A stretch of DNA of 64,000 bases, from contig OW285188.1 in the NCBI GenBank assembly GCA_935421135.1, forward strand, positions 207,001 through 271,000, read 5' to 3'. The position numbers and the translations under genes were made by a program. Under the pieces are notes generated by a model that saw nothing but the letters and a program-made list of their open reading frames with translations, searched no databases and was not told where the DNA came from. This DNA is from Bugulina stolonifera. Its lineage: Eukaryota > Bryozoa > Gymnolaemata > Cheilostomatida > Bugulidae. Each line of letters begins with the position of its first letter. The first letter of the stretch is position 1. Below, one piece after another: positions 14,173-27,882 of the stretch.

Positions 14173-17100
14173 CATGGGATGCATAGAGCGCATTCTATAC
14201 ATTCTATGTATTCAATGTATTCTATGTATTCTATGCATAGAATACATAGATTGCATTCTATGCACTCTCTGCACTCTATGCATTCCATGTATCCTATGCA
14301 TTCCATGTATTCTATGCATTCTGTGCATTGAACAAATAGATTGCATTCTATGCATTCTATGCATAGAATACATAGATTTCAGTCTATGCATTCTATGCAT
14401 AGAATACATAGATTTCAGTCTATGCATTCTATGCATAGAATACATAGATTTCAGTCTATGCATTCTATGCATAGATTACAAAGAATACATAGAATGCATT
14501 CTATGCATTCTATGCATTCTATGCATTCCATGCATTTTATGCATAGAATGCATTACATGCATAGAATGCATTCTATGCGTAGAGTGCATAGAATACATAG
14601 GATGCATAGTGCGCATTCTATACATTCTATGTATTCGACGTATTCTATGTATTCTATGCATAGAATACATAGATTGCATTCTATGCACTCTATGCACTCT
14701 ATGCATTCCATGTATTCTATGCATTCTATGAATTCTATGCATAGAAAGCATTCAATGTATTCTATACATTCTATGTATTCAATGTATTCTATGTTTTCCA
14801 TGCATAGAATACATAGATTGCATTCTATGCACTCTATGCATTCCATGTATTCTACGCATTCTATGAATTCTATACATAGAAAGCATTCAATGTATTCTAT
14901 ACATTCTATGTATTCAATGTATTCTATGTATTCCATGCATAAAATACATAGATTGAATTCTATGCACTCTATGCATTAGAATACATAGAATACATAGAAT
15001 GCATAGAATACAATCTGTGCATTCCATGTATTCTATGCATTCTATGTATTCTATGCATTTTATGTATTCTATGCATTCGATGCATAGGATACATAGATTG
15101 CATTCTATACACTCTATGCATAGAATACATAGAATGCATAGAATGCATTACATGCATAGAATGCATTCTATGTGTAGAATGCATAGAATACATAGGATGC
15201 ATAGAGCGCATTCTATGCATTCTGTGTATTCTATGCATGCAATGCATAGAATACATAGATTGCATAGAATGCATAGAATACAATCTGTGCATTCCATGTA
15301 TTCTATGCATTCTGTGCATAGAATACATAGAATACATAGAATGCATAGAATGCATTCTGTGCATTCCATGTATTCTATGCATTCCGTGTATTCTATGCAT
15401 TCCGTGTATTCTATGCATTCTGTGCATAGAATACATAGATTGCATTCTCTGCTTAGAATACATAGATAGCAGTCTATGCATTCTATGCATAGAATACAAT
15501 GAATACATAGAATGCATTCTATGCATTCCATGCATTATATGCATAGAATGCATTACATGCATAGAATGCATTCTATGCGTAGAATGCATAGAATACATAG
15601 GATGCATAGAGCGCATTCTATGCATTCTATGTATTCTATGCATTCAATGGATAGAATACATAGATTGCAATCTATGCACTCTATGCATTCCATGTATTCT
15701 ACACATTCTATGAATTCTATGCATAGAAATCATTCAATTTATTCTGTACATTCTATGTATTCAATGTATTCTATGTATTTCATGCATAGAATACATAGAT
15801 TGCATTCTATGCAGTCTATGCATAGAATACATAGAATACATAAAATGCATGGAATGCAATCTGTGCATTCCATGTATCCTATGCATTCCATGTATTCTAT
15901 TCATTCTGTGCATTGAACAAATATATTGCATTCTATGCATTCTATGCATAGAATACATAGATTTCAGTCTATGCATTCTATGCATAGAATACATAGATTT
16001 CAGTCTAGGCATTCTATGCATAGAATACATAGAGTACATAAAACGCATGGAATGCAATCTGTGCATTCCATGTATTCTATGCATTCCATGTATTCTATGC
16101 ATTCTATGAATTCTATGCATAGAAAGCATTCAATGTATTCTATACATTCTATGTATTCAATGTATTCTATGTATTCCATGCATAGTATACATATACTGCA
16201 TTCTATGCACTCTATGCATTCCATGTATTCTACGCATTCAATGAATTGTATGCATAGAAAGCATTCAATGTATTCTATACATTCTATGTATTCAATGTAT
16301 TCTATGTATTCTATGTATTCCATGCATAGAATACATAGATTGCATTCTATGCACTCTATGCATAGAATACATAGATTGCATTCTATGCACTCTATGCATT
16401 AGAATACATAGAATACATAGAATGCATAGAATACAATCTGTGCATTCCATGTATTCTATGCATTCTATGTATTTTATGCATTCTGTGCATTGAATACATA
16501 GATTGCATTCTATGCATTCTATGCATAGAATACATAGATTGCATTCTATGCTTAGAATACATAGATAGCAGTCTATGCATTCTATGCATAGAATACAATG
16601 AATACATAGAATGCATTCTATGCATGTAATGCATTATATGCATAGAATGCATTACATGCATAGAATGCATTCTATGCGTAGAGTGCATATAATACATAGG
16701 ATGCATAGAGCGCATTCTATGCATTCTATGTATTCTATGCATTCAATGGATAGAATACATAGATTGCATTCTATGCACTCTATGCATTCCATGTATTCTA
16801 CACATTCTATGAATTCTATGCATAGAAATCATTCAATGTGTTCTATACATTCTATGTATTCAATCTATTCTATTGCATTCTATGCAGTCTATGCATAGAA
16901 TACATAGAATACATAAAATGCATAGAATGCAATCTGTGCATTCCATGTATCCTATGCATTCCATGTATTCTATGCATTCTGTGCATTGAACAAATAGATT
17001 GCATTCTATGCATTCTATGCATAGAATACATAGATTTCAGTCTATGCATTCTATGCATAGAATACATAGATTTCAGTCTATGCATTCTATGCATAGAATA

Positions 17101-20100
17101 CATAGAATACATAAAATGCATGCAATGCAATCTGTGCATTCCATGTATTCTATGCATTCCATGTATTCTATGCATTCCGTGTATTCTATGCATTCCGTGT
17201 ATTCTATGCATTCTGTGCATAGAATACATAGATTGCATTCTCTGCTTAGAATACATAGATAGCAGTCTATGCATTCTATGCATAGAATACAATGAATACA
17301 TAGAATGCATTCTATGCATTCCATGCATTATATGCATAGAATACATGGGATGCATAGAGCGCATTCTATGCATTCTATGTATTCTATGCATTCAATGGAT
17401 AGAATACATAGATTGCATTCTATGCACTCTATGCATTCCATGTATTCTACACATTCTATAAATTCTATGCATAAAAATCATTCAATTTATTCTATACATT
17501 CTATGTATTCAATGTATTCTATGTATTTCATGCATAGAATACATAGATTGCATTCTATGCAGTCTATGCATAGAATACATAGAATACATAAAATGCATAG
17601 AATGCAATCTGTGCATTCCATGTATCCTATGCATTCCATGTATTCTATGCATTCCATGTATTCTATGCATTCCATGTATTCTGTGCATTGAACAAATAGA
17701 TTGCATTCTATGCATAGAATACATAGATTTCAGTCTATGCATTCTATGCATAGAATACAAAGAATACATAGAATGCATTCTATGCATTCCATGCATTTTA
17801 TGCATAGAATGCATTACATGCATAGAATGCATTCTATGCGTAGAATGCATAGAATACATAGGATGCATAGAGCGCATTCTATGCATTCTATGTATTCTAT
17901 GCATGCAATGCATATAATATATAGATTGCATTCTATGCATTCCATGTATTCTATGCATTCTATGAATTCTATGCATAGAAAGCATTCAATGTATTCTATA
18001 CATTCTATGTATTCAATGTATTCTATGTATTCCATGCATAGTATACATATATTGCATTCTATGCACTCTATGCACTCCATGTATTCTACGCATTCAATGA
18101 ATTGTATGCATAGAAAGCATTCGATGTATTCTATACATTCTATGTATTTAATGTATTCAATGTATTCTATGTATTCCATGCATAGAATACATAGATTGCA
18201 TTCTATGCACTCTATGCATAGAATACATAGATTGCATTCTACGCACTCTATGCGTTAGAATACATAGAATACATAGAATGCATAGAATACAATCTGTTCA
18301 TTCCATGTATTCTATGCATTCTATGTATTTTATGCATTCTGTGCATTGAATACATAGATTGCATTCTATGCATTCTATGCATAGAATACATAGATTGCAT
18401 TCTATGCTTAGAATACATAGATAGCAGTCTATGCATTCTATGCATAGAATACAATGAATACATAGAATGCATTCTATGCATTCCATGCATTATATGCATA
18501 GAATGCATTACATGCATAGAATGCATTCTATGCGTAGAGTGCATATAATACATAGGATGCATAGAGCGCATTCTATGCATTCTATGTATTCTATGCATTC
18601 AATGGATAGAATACATAGATTGCATTCTATGCACTCTATGCATTCCATGTATTCTACACATTCTATGAATTCTATGCATAGAAATCATTCAATGTGTTCT
18701 ATACATTCTATGTATTCAATCTATTCTATTGCATTCTATGCAGTCTATGCATAGAATACATAGAATACATAAAATGCATAGAATGCAATCTGTGCATTCC
18801 ATGTATCCTATGCATTCCATGTATTCTATGCATTCCATGTATTCTATGCATTCCATGTATTCTATGCATTCCGTGTATTCTATGCATTCCGTGTATTCTA
18901 TGCATTCTGTGCATAGAATACATAGATTGCATTCTCTGCTTAGAATACATAGATAGCAGTCTATGCATTCTATGCATAGAATACAATGAATACATAGAAT
19001 GCATTCTATGCATTCCATGCATTATATGCATAGAATACATGGGATGCATAGAGCGCATTCTATACATTCTATGTATTCAATGTATTCTATGTATTCTATG
19101 CATAGAATACATAGATTGCATTCTATGCACTCTCTGCACTCTATGCATTCCATGTATCCTATGCATTCCATGTATTCTATGCATTCTGTGCATTGAACAA
19201 ATAGATTGCATTCTATGCATTCTATGCATAGAATACATAGATTTCAGTCTATGCATTCTATGCATAGAATACATAGATTTCAGTCTATGCATTCTATGCA
19301 TAGATTACAAAGAATACATAGAATGCATTCTATGCATTCTATGCATTCCATGCATTTTATGCATAGAATGCATTACATGCATAGAATGCATTCTATGCGT
19401 AGAGTGCATAGAATACATAGGATGCATAGTGCGCATTCTATACATTCTATGTATTCGACGTAATCTATGTATTCTATGCATAGAATACATAGATTGCATT
19501 CTATGCACTCTATGCACTCTATGCATTCCATGTATTCTATGCATTCTATGAATTCTATGCATAGAAAGCATTCAATGTATTCTATACATTCTATGTATTC
19601 AATGTATTCTATGTTTTCCATGCATAGAATACATAGATTGCATTCTATGCACTCTATGCATTCCATGTATTCTACGCATTCTATGAATTCTATACATAGA
19701 AAGCATTCAATGTATTCTATACATTCTATGTATTCAATGTATTCTATGTATTCCATGCATAAAATACATAGATTGAATTCTATGCACTCTATGCATTAGA
19801 ATACATAGAATACATAGAATGCATAGAATACAATCTGTGCATTCCATGTATTCTATGCATTCTATGTATTCTATGCATTTTATGTATTCTATGCATTCGA
19901 TGCATAGGATACATAGATTGCATTCTATACACTCTATGCATAGAATACATAGAATGCATAGAATGCATTACATGCATAGAATGCATTCTATGTGTAGAAT
20001 GCATAGAATACATAGGATGCATAGAGCGCATTCTATGCATTCTGTGTATTCTATGCATGCAATGCATAGAATACATAGATTGCATAGAATGCATAGAATA

Positions 20101-23100
20101 CAATCTGTGCATTCCATGTATTCTATGCATTCTGTGCATAGAATACATAGAATACATAGAATGCATAGAATGCATTCTGTGCATTCCATGTATTCTATGC
20201 ATTCCGTGTATTCTATGCATTCCGTGTATTCTATGCATTCTGTGCATAGAATACATAGATTGCATTCTCTGCTTAGAATACATAGATAGCAGTCTATGCA
20301 TTCTATGCATAGAATACAATGAATACATAGAATGCATTCTATGCATTCCATGCATTATATGCATAGAATGCATTACATGCATAGAATGCATTCTATGCGT
20401 AGAATGCATAGAATACATAGGATGCATAGAGCGCATTCTATGCATTCTATGTATTCTATGCATTCAATGGATAGAATACATAGATTGCATTCTATGCACT
20501 CTATGCATTCCATGTATTCTACACATTCTATGAATTCTATGCATAGAAATCATTCAATTTATTCTGTACATTCTATGTATTCAATGTATTCTATGTATTT
20601 CATGCATAGAATACATAGATTGCATTCTATGCAGTCTATGCATAGAATACATAGAATACATAAAATGCATAGAATGCAATCTGTGCATTCCATGTATTCT
20701 ATGCATTCCATGTATTCTATGCATTCTATGAATTCTATGCATAGAAAGCATTCAATGTATTCTATACATTCTATGTATTCAATGTATTCTATGTATTCCA
20801 TGCATAGTATACATATACTGCATTCTATGCACTCTATGCATTCCATGTATTCTACGCATTCAATGAATTGTATGCATAGAAAGCATTCAATGTATTCTAT
20901 ACATTCTATGTATTCAATGTATTCTATGTATTCTATGTATTCCATGCATAGAATACATAGATTGCATTCTATGCACTCTATGCATAGAATACATAGATTG
21001 CATTCTATGCACTCTATGCATTAGAATACATAGAATACATAGAATGCATAGAATACAATCTGTGCATTCCATGTATTCTATGCATTCTATGTATTTTATG
21101 CATTCTGTGCATTGAATACATAGATTGCATTCTATGCATTCTATGCATAGAATACATAGATTGCATTCTATGCTTAGAATACATAGATAGCAGTCTATGC
21201 ATTCTATGCATAGAATACAATGAATACATAAAATGCATTCTATGCATTCCATGTATTATATGCATAGAATGCATTACATGCATAGAATGCATTCTATGCG
21301 TAGAGTGCATATAATACATAGGATGCATAGAGCGCATTCTATGCATTCTATGTATTCTATGCATTCAATGGATAGAATACATAGATTGCATTCTATGCAC
21401 TCTATGCATTCCATGTATTCTACACATTCTATGAATTCTATGCATAGAAATCATTCAATGTGTTCTATACATTCTATGTATTCAATCTATTCTATTGCAT
21501 TCTATGCAGTCTATGCATAGAATACATAGAATACATAAAATGCATAGAATGCAATCTGTGCATTCCATGTATCCTATGCATTCCATGTATTCTATGCATT
21601 CTGTGCATTGAACAAATAGATTGCATTCTATGCATTCTATGCATAGAATACATAGATTTCAGTCTATGCATTCTATGCATAGAATACATAGATTTCAGTC
21701 TATGCATTCTATGCATAGAATACATAGAATACATAAAATGCATGGAATGCAATCTGTGCATTCCATGTATTCTATGCATTCCATGTATTCTATGCATTCC
21801 GTGTATTCTATGCATTCCGTGTATTCTATGCATTCTGTGCATAGAATACATAGATTGCATTCTCTGCTTAGAATACATAGATAGCAGTCTATGCATTCTA
21901 TGCATAGAATACAATGAATACATAGAATACATAGAATGCATTCTATGCATTCCATGCATTATATGCATAGAATACATGGGATGCATAGAGCGCATTCTAT
22001 GCATTCTATGTATTCTATGCATTCAATGGATAGAATACATAGATTGCATTCTATGCACTCTATGCATTCCATGTATTCTACACATTCTATAAATTCTATG
22101 CATAAAAATCATTCAATTTATTCTATACATTCTATGTATTCAATGTATTCTATGTATTTCATGCATAGAATACATAGATTGCATTCTATGCAGTCTATGC
22201 ATAGAATACATAGAATACATAAAATGCATAGAATGCAATCTGTGCATTCCATGTATCCTATGCATTCCATGTATTCTATGCATTCCATGTATTCTATGCA
22301 TTCCATGTATTCTGTGCATTGAACAAATAGATTGCATTCTATGCATAGAATACATAGATTTCAGTCTATGCATTCTATGCATAGAATACAAAGAATACAT
22401 AGATTGCATTCTATGCATTCCATGCATTTTATGCATAGAATGCATTACATGCATAGAATGCATTCTATGCGTAGAATGCATAGAATACATAGGATGCATA
22501 GAGCGCATTCTATGCATTCTATGTATTCTATGCATGCAATGCATATAATATATAGATTGCATTCTATGCATTCCATGTATTCTATGCATTCTATGACTTC
22601 TATGCGTAGAAAGCATTCTATGTATTCTATACATTCTATGTATTCAATGTATTCTATGTATTCCATGCATAGTATACATAGATTGCATTCTATGCACTCT
22701 ATGCATTCCATGTATTCTATGCATTCTATCAATTCTATGCATAGAAAGCATTCAATGTATTCTATACATTCTATGTATTCAATGTATTCTATGTATTCCA
22801 TGCATAGTATACATATATTGCATTCTTCGCACTCTATGCACTCCATGTATTCTACGCATTCAATGAATTGTATGCATAGAAAGCATTCGATGTATTCTAT
22901 ACATTCTATGTATTTAATGTATTCAATGTATTCTATGTATTCCATGCATAGAATACATAGATTGCATTCTATGCACTCTATGCATAGAATACATAGATTG
23001 CATTCTACGCACTCTATGCGTTAGAATACATAGAATACATAGAATGCATAGAATACAATCTGTTCATTCCATGTATTCTATGCATTCTATGTATTTTATG

Positions 23101-23550
23101 CATTCTGTGCATTGAATACATAGATTGCATTCTATGCATAGAATACATAGATTGCATTCTATGCTTAGAATACATAGATAGCAGTCTATGCATTCTATGC
23201 ATAGAATACAATGAATACATAGAATGCATTCTATGCATTCCATGCATTATATGCATAGAATGCATTACATGCATAGAATGCATTCTATGCGTAGAGTGCA
23301 TATAATACATAGGATGCATAGAGCGCATTCTATGCATTCTATGTATTCTATGCATTCAATGGATAGAATACATAGATTGCATTCTATGCACTCTATGCAT
23401 TCCATGTATTCTACACATTCTATGAATTCTATGCATAGAAATCATTCAATGTGTTCTATACATTCTATGTATTCAATCTATTCTATTGCATTCTATGCAG
23501 TCTATGCATAGAATACATAGAATACATAAAATGCATGGAATGCAATCTGT
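13980..23550. repeat. About 4.8-kb higher-order repeat, two tandem copies
   Basis: 13.98-18.84 kb matches 18.85-23.55 kb. The offset starts at 4,865 and drifts to 4,820, 4,622, 4,631 and 4,757 bp as blocks are gained or lost. For example, copy 1 has three ATTTCAGTC subunits at 14.36-14.46 kb where copy 2 has two. The counterparts in pass 2 are about 39.84-43.53 and 43.53-47.83 kb, both further shortened. Confidence 0.8.
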
Positions 23551-24873
23551 GCATTCTATGTATTCTATGCATTCCATGTATTCTATGCATTCCATGTATT
23601 CTGTGCATTGAACAAATAGATTGCACTCTATGCATAGAATACATAGATTTCAGTCTATGCATTCTATGCATAGAATACAAAGAATACATAGAACGCATTC
23701 TATGCATTCCATGCATTTTATGCATAGAATGCATTACATGCATAGAATGCATTCTATGCGTAGAATGCATAAAATACATAGGATGCATAGAGCGCATTCT
23801 ATGCATTCTATGTATTCTATGCATGCATTGCATATAATATATAGGTTGCATTCTATGCATTCCATGTATTCTATGCATTCTATGACTTCTATGCATAGAA
23901 AGCATTCTATGTATTCTATACATTCTATGTATTCAATGTATTCTATGTATTCCATGCATAGAATACATAGATTGCATTCTACACACTCGATGCATAGAAT
24001 ACATAGATTGGATAGAATACATAGAATGTATTCTGTGCATTGTATGTATTCTATGAATTTCATATATTCTATGCATTCTGTGCATTGAATACATAGATTG
24101 CAGTCTATGCATTCTATGCATAGAATACAGAGAATACATAGAATGCATTCCATCTGTTCCATGCATTTTATGCATAGAATGCATTACATGCATAGAATGC
24201 ATTACATGCATAGAATGCATTCTATGCGTAGAATGCATAGAATACATAGGATGCATAGAGCGCATTCTATGCATTCTATGTATTCTATGTATTCCATGCA
24301 TAGAATACATAGATTGCATTCTATGCACTCTATGCATAGAATACATAGAATTCATATATAGGATGCATAGAATGCATTCTGTGCATTCTATGTATTGTAT
24401 GCATAGAGTACATAGAATGCAATCTACGTGTTCTATGCATAGAATACATAGAATGCATAGAATGAACTCTATGCATAGATTACATTCTATGCATAGAATG
24501 CATTCAATGCATAGCATTCATGGAGCGCATTCCATGCACTCTATGTATTCTATGCATTTTATGTATTCTATGCATTTGTTGCATAGAATACATAGATTGC
24601 ATTCTATACACTCTATGCATAGAATACATAGAACGGATGGAATACATAGAATGAATTCTATGCATAGAATACTATCTATGCATAGAATGCATGGAAAACA
24701 TTGATTACATAGAATGCATTTTATGCATTATATGCATAGAATGCATTCCATGCATAGCATTCATGGAGCGCATTCTATGCATTCTATGTATTCTATGCAT
24801 TTTATTTATTCTATGCATTCGATGCATAGGATACATAGATTGCATCCTATACACTCTATGCATAGAATACATA

Positions 24874-25102
24874 CAGTATCGTGCAAATTAATTGAAACAA
24901 GAGCTATTGATACTAACTATTGGGTGTATTACTAGTTACAAGTTACAACAAAGCATATTTATACAGAAGCTGCTACATTAGTATTTTGTGTGTCCTCCTT
25001 TTTGTTTGATGACCATTTTGATATGATTTGGCATGGAATCTACCAATTTCTTGATGTCACTCTGGATTCTAGGGTCTCGGTACCATATCTGAATAATTGC
25101 GT
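24874..25102 (+). repeat. Left terminal inverted repeat, copy 1 (229 bp)
   Basis: Pairs with 26,070-26,298 without gaps. By eye 225 of 229 positions agree, and the four differences, all transitions, lie in the outer 80 bp. The inner end is at ATAATTGCGT. It contains the last 41 codons and stop of the transposase gene, so this repeat is partly coding. I see no obvious internal direct repeat of the IR/DR type. Confidence 0.95.
24956..24963 (-). promoter_or_regulatory. TATA-like motif in left TIR, facing outward
   Basis: Minus-strand TATAAATA matches the core TATA-box consensus. It lies just beyond the transposase stop and points out of the element into the satellite. The mirror copy in the right repeat also points outward. 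Equivalent sites in copy 2 are 53,632-53,639 and 54,885-54,892. No initiator or other promoter element was recognised, so function is unsupported. Confidence 0.2.
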
Positions 25103-25996
25103 TGATCAACTTTTCCATAGTGGTACAGTCCATTCTTCTTAAGCGTTTTTTGCAGATTGCCTACAGGTTTTCTATTGAGTTAAGATCTGGGGAGTTCCCA
25201 GGCCAGTCAAGAATTTCTATTCCTTTCTCAGCTATAAACTTTTTTACCGCTTTGGATGTGTGGCATGGTGCTGAGTCCTGTTGAATGGTACCGGTGCCAT
25301 CCGGATAGCGCCTTGTTAATTCTGGAACAACCCTTCTTTCCAACACACTAATATACTGCTCTGACCGCATCATACCATCTACAGGATGTAGAGGACCAAC
25401 TCCATGATAGCTGAAACATCCCCAAAACATTTCTTGTGAGGGTGTTTTACAACCTGATCAACATGGTCACTTGTTATAGCCTCTCCTGTTGTTCTACGAA
25501 GTAGTGACTGCGGACACCTTGAACTAAAAAATGGCTTTCATCTGAAAAGAGAACTTTCCTCCATTCTTGTTCAGTCCAGTTTTTGTATTTCTTTGCCCAT
25601 TGGCATCTCTTCAGCATCATTTTCTTGGTCAATAGCTGTTTCTTTATTGGTCGCCCAGCTTTTCTACCAACTTCCGGAAGGCGTCTGCAAACCGTAGATG
25701 AGCTAATGCTGATGCCTTTTGAACTTAAGTCCTGGTTTAGCATCTCACTTGTGCTGCGAGGATTCTTCTTGCTTTCACTCAACAGATACAGATTATCCTT
25801 TGGAGTAGTCTTTCTGTTCCATCCACATTTGCCTTTGCACTGTGGTGATAATGAGCCAGATTGTGCTCTTCAACTTGACAATACGACTAACTGTTGCCAC
25901 ACTAATGCCTACAGCTTCTGCTATTTCTCTGTAAGTTTTTGCTGTGTGCTCACAAAGTGTAATAATTGCAGTACGCTTTATCGGTGTTATATCCAT
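24978..25996 (-). pseudogene. Tc1-family DD34E transposase, disrupted (copy 1)
   Basis: Relic of a cut-and-paste transposase that would bind the element's inverted repeats and catalyse excision and TA insertion in the nucleus. The ATG is at 25,996-25,994 and the final TAA at 24,980-24,978. The 1,019 nt is one base short of 340 codons including the stop, normal Tc1 length. The N-terminus has a helix-turn-helix (REIAEAVGISVATVSRIVK, residues 23-41). A second DNA-binding region with the AT-hook-like GRPIKK follows, then the catalytic triad: D in LFSDESHF (25,542-25,540), D in QQDSAPCH (25,277-25,275) and E in NSIENL (25,172-25,170), with 34 residues between the last two. Defects: one extra base near 25,861, one missing base near 25,499, one missing base in the A-run near 25,431, and an amber codon at 25,163-25,161 where the family has W (ENLW). 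The net change of -1 base fits the length. The last 41 codons lie inside the left inverted repeat. Confidence 0.95.
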
Positions 25997-26069
25997 GAGT
26001 GATTAAACTAGAGTGAAACAAAGTGACTACTGGGTATGGTTGCAATAAATGGCAGCGCACACGAACGGT

Positions 26070-26298
26070 ACGCAATTATTCAGATATGGTACCGAGACCC
26101 TAGAATCCAGAGTGACATCAAGAAATTGGTAGATTCCATGCCAAATCATATCAAAATGGTCATCAAACAAAAAGGAGGACACACAAAATACTAATGTAGC
26201 AGCTTCTGTATAAATATGCTTTATTGTAACTTGCAACTAGTAATACACCCAATAGCTAGTATCAATAGCTCTTGTTTCAATTAATTCGCACGATACTG
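26070..26298 (-). repeat. Right terminal inverted repeat, copy 1 (229 bp)
   Basis: Inverted partner of 24,874-25,102. Because the left repeat includes the 3' end of the transposase gene, this repeat carries an inverted duplicate of that coding end, lying upstream of the transposase start codon. The 73 bp between it and the ATG (25,997-26,069) is the only room for a leader outside the repeat. Confidence 0.95.
26209..26216 (+). promoter_or_regulatory. TATA-like motif in right TIR, facing outward
   Basis: Plus-strand TATAAATA, the inverted-repeat partner of the site at 24,956. It would direct any transcription rightward into the satellite and away from the transposase gene. Motif match only. 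Confidence 0.2.
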
Positions 26299-27882
26299 TA
26301 GAATGCATAGAATGCATTACATGCATAGAATGCATTCTATGTGTAGAATGCATAGAATACATAGGATGCATAGAGCGCATTCTATGCATTCTATGTATTC
26401 TATGCATTCTATGCAATCTATGTATTCTATGTATTGCATGCATAGAATACATAGATTGCATAGAATGCATAGAATACAATCTGTGCATTCCATGTATTCT
26501 ATGCATTCTGTGCATAGAATACATAGATTGCACTCTGTGCATTGTATGCATACTATGCATTCTATGTATTCTATGCATTCTATGCATAGAATACATAGAA
26601 TACATAGAATGCATAGAATGCATTCTGTGCATTCCATGTATTCTATGCATTCCGTGTATTCTATGCATTCTGTGTATTCTATGCATTCTGTGCATAGAAT
26701 ACATAGATTGCATTCTCTGCTTAGAATACATAGATAGCAGTCTATGCATTCTATGCATAGAATACAATGAATACATAGAATGCATTCTATGCATTCCATG
26801 CATTATATGCATAGAATGCATTACATGCATAGAATGCATTCTATGCGTAGAATGCATAGAATACATAGGATGCATAGAGCGCATTCTATGCATTCTATGT
26901 ATTCTATGCATTCAATGGATAGAATACATAGATTGCATTCTATGCACTCTATGCATTCCATGTATTCTACACATTCTATGAATTCTATGCATAAAAATCA
27001 TTCAATTTATTCTATACATTCTATGTATTCAATGTATTCTATGTATTTCATGCATAGAATACATAGATTGCATTCAATGCAGTCTATGCATAGAATACAT
27101 AGAATACATAAAATGCATAGAATGCAATCTGTGCATTCCATGTATCCTATGCATTCCATGTATTCTATGCATTCCATGTATTCTATGCGTTCCATGTATT
27201 CTGTGCATTGAACAAATAGAGTGCATTCTATGCACAGAATACATAGATTTCAGTCTATGCATTCTATGCATAGAATACAAAGAATACATAGAATGCATTC
27301 TATGCATTCCATGCATTTTATGCATGGAATGCATTACATGCATAGAATGCATTCTATGCGTAGAATGCATAGAATACATAGGATGCATAGAGCGCATTCT
27401 ATGCATTCTATGTATTCTATGCATCCAATGCATATAATATATAGATTGCATTCTATGCATTCCATGTATTCTATGCATTCTATGACTTCTATGCATAGAA
27501 AGCATTCTATGTATTCTATACATTCTATGTATTCAATGTATTCTATGTATTCCATGCATAGTATACATAGATTGCATTCTATGCACTCTATGCATTCCAT
27601 GTATTCTATGCATTCTATGAATTCTATGCATAGAAAGCATTCAATGTATTCTATACATCCTATGTATTCAATGTATTCTATGTATTCCATGCATAGTATA
27701 CATATATTCCATTCTATGCACTCTATGCATTCCATGTATTCTACGCATTCTATGAATTGTATGCATAGAAAGCATTCAATGTATTCTATACATTCTATGT
27801 ATTCAATGTATTCTATGTATTCTATGTATTACATGCATAGAATACATAGATTGCATTCTATGCACTCTATGCATAGAATACA

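Larger units (their letters stand above)
1..24873. repeat. 9-bp satellite array, left segment
   Basis: Continuous tandem array of 9-bp units related to ATTCTATGC and its complement GCATAGAAT. Both orientations are interleaved on the same strand and switch at the self-complementary TGCA between units. Common variants change one or two positions (ATTCTATGT, ATTCCATGC, ATTCTGTGC, ATTTCAGTC, GAATACATA, GATTGCATA). Rare off-register variants, such as an extra T in GCATTAGAATAC, mark particular higher-order blocks. No host gene, RNA gene or unique sequence interrupts the array. The long open frames across it are low-complexity tripeptide runs caused by the 9-bp period. The segment ends at the TA target of the first transposon. 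Confidence 0.97.
24874..26298 (-). mobile_element. Tc1-like DNA transposon, copy 1 (non-autonomous relic)
   Basis: A 1,425-bp element is bounded by TA on each side (24,872-24,873 and 26,299-26,300), the target duplication of the Tc1/mariner superfamily. It starts CAGTATCGTGC and ends with the complement. It has 229-bp terminal inverted repeats and one transposase gene on the minus strand. Removing the element and one TA restores the satellite sequence found empty at 5,184 and 63,204, which confirms both ends. The transposase is broken, so the copy cannot supply its own enzyme, although the intact-looking ends might still be recognised by a related transposase. Confidence 0.97.

Noticed and set aside
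13667..14731. 354-codon open frame of Cys-Ile-Leu/Cys-Ile-Glu repeats, and the hundreds of similar frames on both strands
   Set aside because: Openness follows from the 9-bp period. The frames have no domain, no compositional shift at their ends and equally open overlapping frames on both strands, and they vary with the satellite units.
1..24873. CRISPR array
   Set aside because: There are no unique spacers between constant repeats. The array is a contiguous 9-bp satellite with higher-order variants, and the transposon context is eukaryotic.
25583..26002. 139-codon plus-strand frame inside transposon copy 1 (also 54,259-54,678)
   Set aside because: Lies antisense over the transposase helix-turn-helix and catalytic regions and resembles no protein family. 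It is a shadow of the real gene.
26027..26236. 69-codon minus-strand frame in the right inverted repeat (also 54,703-54,912), and the 60-codon frame at 25,102-25,284
   Set aside because: The first is largely the antisense of the duplicated transposase C-terminus in the inverted repeat. The second is antisense to the catalytic domain. Neither has independent coding evidence.
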